The notes beneath the pieces are model-generated. The model did not search any database, had not been told where the DNA came from, and saw only the letters and a program-made list of their open reading frames with translations. Shown in pieces: positions 5,663-5,911 of a DNA stretch of 5,911 nucleotides. The DNA is from Candidatus Merdenecus merdavium (lineage in GTDB: Bacteria > Bacillota > Clostridia > Lachnospirales > Lachnospiraceae): positions 1 through 5,911 of the forward strand of contig DVLR01000208.1 of assembly GCA_018715425.1 (NCBI GenBank), in the 5' to 3' direction. Position 1 is the stretch's first letter. Each line of letters begins with the position of its first letter. Position numbers and translations under genes: made by a program.

Positions 5663-5911
5663 TCAATATCCAAATGCTTTTTTAAATACTTTTCTTGATG
5701 CGGTCTGCATTGCTTCAAACAGTGGCATATAATGGTTAAATCGATCCGCATATGGATTTCCTTCTCCATCCCTCTTTGGCGCTTTTGCTGCACTTAATGT
5801 TTCTATGATTTCCTGCATCTGCAGTGTAACGATAAGTCCATCTGTATAACGATCTATGGTTTCTACCAGCTCCTTGTTCTCTTTTCGATATAGGGCTTTT
5901 GCAAGGTTATT
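5663..5911 (-). CDS. C-terminal part of an unrecognised protein (partial, cut by right edge)
   Basis: An open frame enters from the right edge and ends at a TGA at 5665-5663, giving 82 residues of C-terminus. It reads as real protein: a charged, probably helical and possibly coiled-coil stretch (ALYRKENKELVETIDRYTD, then LIVTLQMQEIIETLSAAK), a polar turn (APKRDGEGNPYADRF), and a basic helical end with SRKVFKKAFGY. It has no visible membrane segment. It uses more G/C-ending codons (CTG, CAG, ACC, ATC, GCG) than the transporter genes, which could mean different ancestry. I do not recognise the family. It was not among the supplied longer frames because its start lies outside the window. No good terminator follows: only a weak CCTG/CAGG hairpin near 5643-5652 without a T-run. 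Confidence 0.7.
   Translation of the reverse strand, partial: NNLAKALYRKENKELVETIDRYTDGLIVTLQMQEIIETLSAAKAPKRDGEGNPYADRFNHYMPLFEAMQTASRKVFKKAFGY

Overview
The window is AT-rich DNA read entirely from the minus strand. Strong AGGAGG-type ribosome sites, a Cys-anchored lipoprotein, TAATG gene junctions and TTG starts point to a low-GC Gram-positive bacterium. A gut clostridium of the Lachnospiraceae type is my best guess, inferred from style and not from a marker gene.

Layout in the direction of transcription (right to left): (1) 5911-5663 is the last 82 codons of an unrecognised, somewhat less AT-rich gene that enters from the right edge. (2) 5662-5400 is intergenic, with an extended -10 promoter and a strong Shine-Dalgarno for the next gene. 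(3) 5399-4590 (probably starting further upstream, at an ATA codon at 5444) is an AraC-family regulator with an N-terminal cupin-like sensor domain and two C-terminal helix-turn-helix motifs. (4) 4584-4528 is a strong intrinsic terminator, followed by an AT-rich promoter region with palindromes. (5) 4374-3040 is an ABC-transporter sugar-binding lipoprotein. (6) 3039-2968 is a 72-nt spacer with a stem-loop. (7) 2967-2083 and 2083-1250 are the two membrane permeases of the CUT1 (MalF/MalG-like) type, joined by a TAATG overlap. (8) 1183-77 is a Gfo/Idh/MocA NAD(P)-dependent oxidoreductase. (9) From about 77 or 49 to the left edge a further gene of the same operon begins; two reading frames compete for it.

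Together, genes 5-9 look like a carbohydrate uptake and catabolism operon: the lipoprotein captures a sugar or sugar-like ligand, the two permeases move it inward, and the oxidoreductase acts on it or on a breakdown product. The AraC-type gene upstream is the probable local ligand-responsive regulator, separated from the operon by its own terminator. No ATPase is present in the window, so energy is probably supplied by a shared MsmX/MalK-type ATPase encoded elsewhere. The exact substrate cannot be read from the sequence.

I do not see a clearly new system here. The points most worth a second look are the missing canonical start codon of the AraC gene, the stem-loop after the binding-protein gene, the palindromes at the operon promoter, and the two truncated genes at the edges. 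I found no tRNA, rRNA, CRISPR, insertion sequence or attachment site. No gene-free stretch exceeds 300 bases.
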